Positions 5,827 through 5,850 of a stretch of DNA of 5,850 nt are shown here, in pieces. The notes under the pieces are model-generated. The model worked only from the letters and a program-made list of their open reading frames with translations, searched no databases and was not told where the DNA came from. This DNA comes from Candidatus Zhuqueibacterota bacterium (GTDB taxonomy: Bacteria; Zhuqueibacterota; Zhuqueibacteria; Residuimicrobiales; Krinioviventaceae), in contig RQOI01000217.1 in assembly GCA_003854995.1 (NCBI GenBank), positions 1 through 5,850 of the forward strand, read 5' to 3'. Position 1 is the first letter of the stretch. Each line of letters starts with the position of its first letter. A program made the position numbers and the translations under genes.

Positions 5827-5850
5827 ATTCGTAATTCGTAATTCGTAATT
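5827..5850. repeat. 7-bp tandem repeat (ATTCGTA) at the right edge
   Basis: Three complete copies of ATTCGTA start at 5827, 5834 and 5841. A fourth begins at 5848 and runs out of the window, so the array is truncated and its total length is unknown. It lies about 38 bp upstream of the exbB ribosome site, where the operon promoter might be expected. No clear -35/-10 pair was found between it and the gene. Confidence 0.85.

Noticed and set aside
5827..5850. CRISPR array
   Set aside because: The units are seven bases long and contiguous with no spacers. It is a simple tandem repeat.

Overview
The window suggests a Gram-negative bacterium of roughly 50% GC. The evidence is a lipoprotein-type signal, a predicted exported protein that looks like an outer-membrane barrel, and an ExbB/ExbD/TonB-type energy-transducing operon. 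The combination of one ExbB, two ExbDs and an AgmX/TonB-like protein with an FHA-like N-terminus is, from memory, typical of FCB-group and related lineages (Calditrichota, KSB1, Zixibacteria-like) and of Myxococcota. The phylum is an inference and not secure.

Layout. At the left edge on the plus strand is a small four-helix membrane protein of the DUF486 (DMT-like) family (62-430), with a good sigma70-type promoter just upstream. It converges on everything else, which lies on the minus strand. Positions 2352 to 452 hold a two-gene unit: a predicted lipoprotein of the endonuclease/exonuclease/phosphatase (EEP) superfamily, followed by an uncharacterised exported protein. The two overlap by ATGA, and a consensus-like promoter precedes the first gene. 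A 422-bp spacer (2353-2774) holds that promoter, a degenerate 8-bp-period repeat and an AT-rich hairpin.

Positions 5777 to 2775 hold a tightly packed four-gene operon transcribed right to left: exbB, exbD-1, exbD-2 and a 458-aa TonB/AgmX-like protein. Intergenic spacings are 0, 3 and 24 bp. ExbB and the ExbDs should form an inner-membrane proton channel. The AgmX-like protein has a cytoplasmic FHA-like domain, one membrane helix, a long low-complexity periplasmic linker and a TonB-like C-terminal domain, so it should carry the force to the outer membrane. The arrangement parallels the Myxococcus AglR-AglQ-AglS motor with its AgmX/GltJ partner. One of the two ExbDs has Asn where the proton-carrying Asp normally sits.

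The right edge begins a 7-bp tandem repeat (ATTCGTA) that runs out of the window upstream of exbB. No RNA genes, CRISPR array or insertion sequence were seen.
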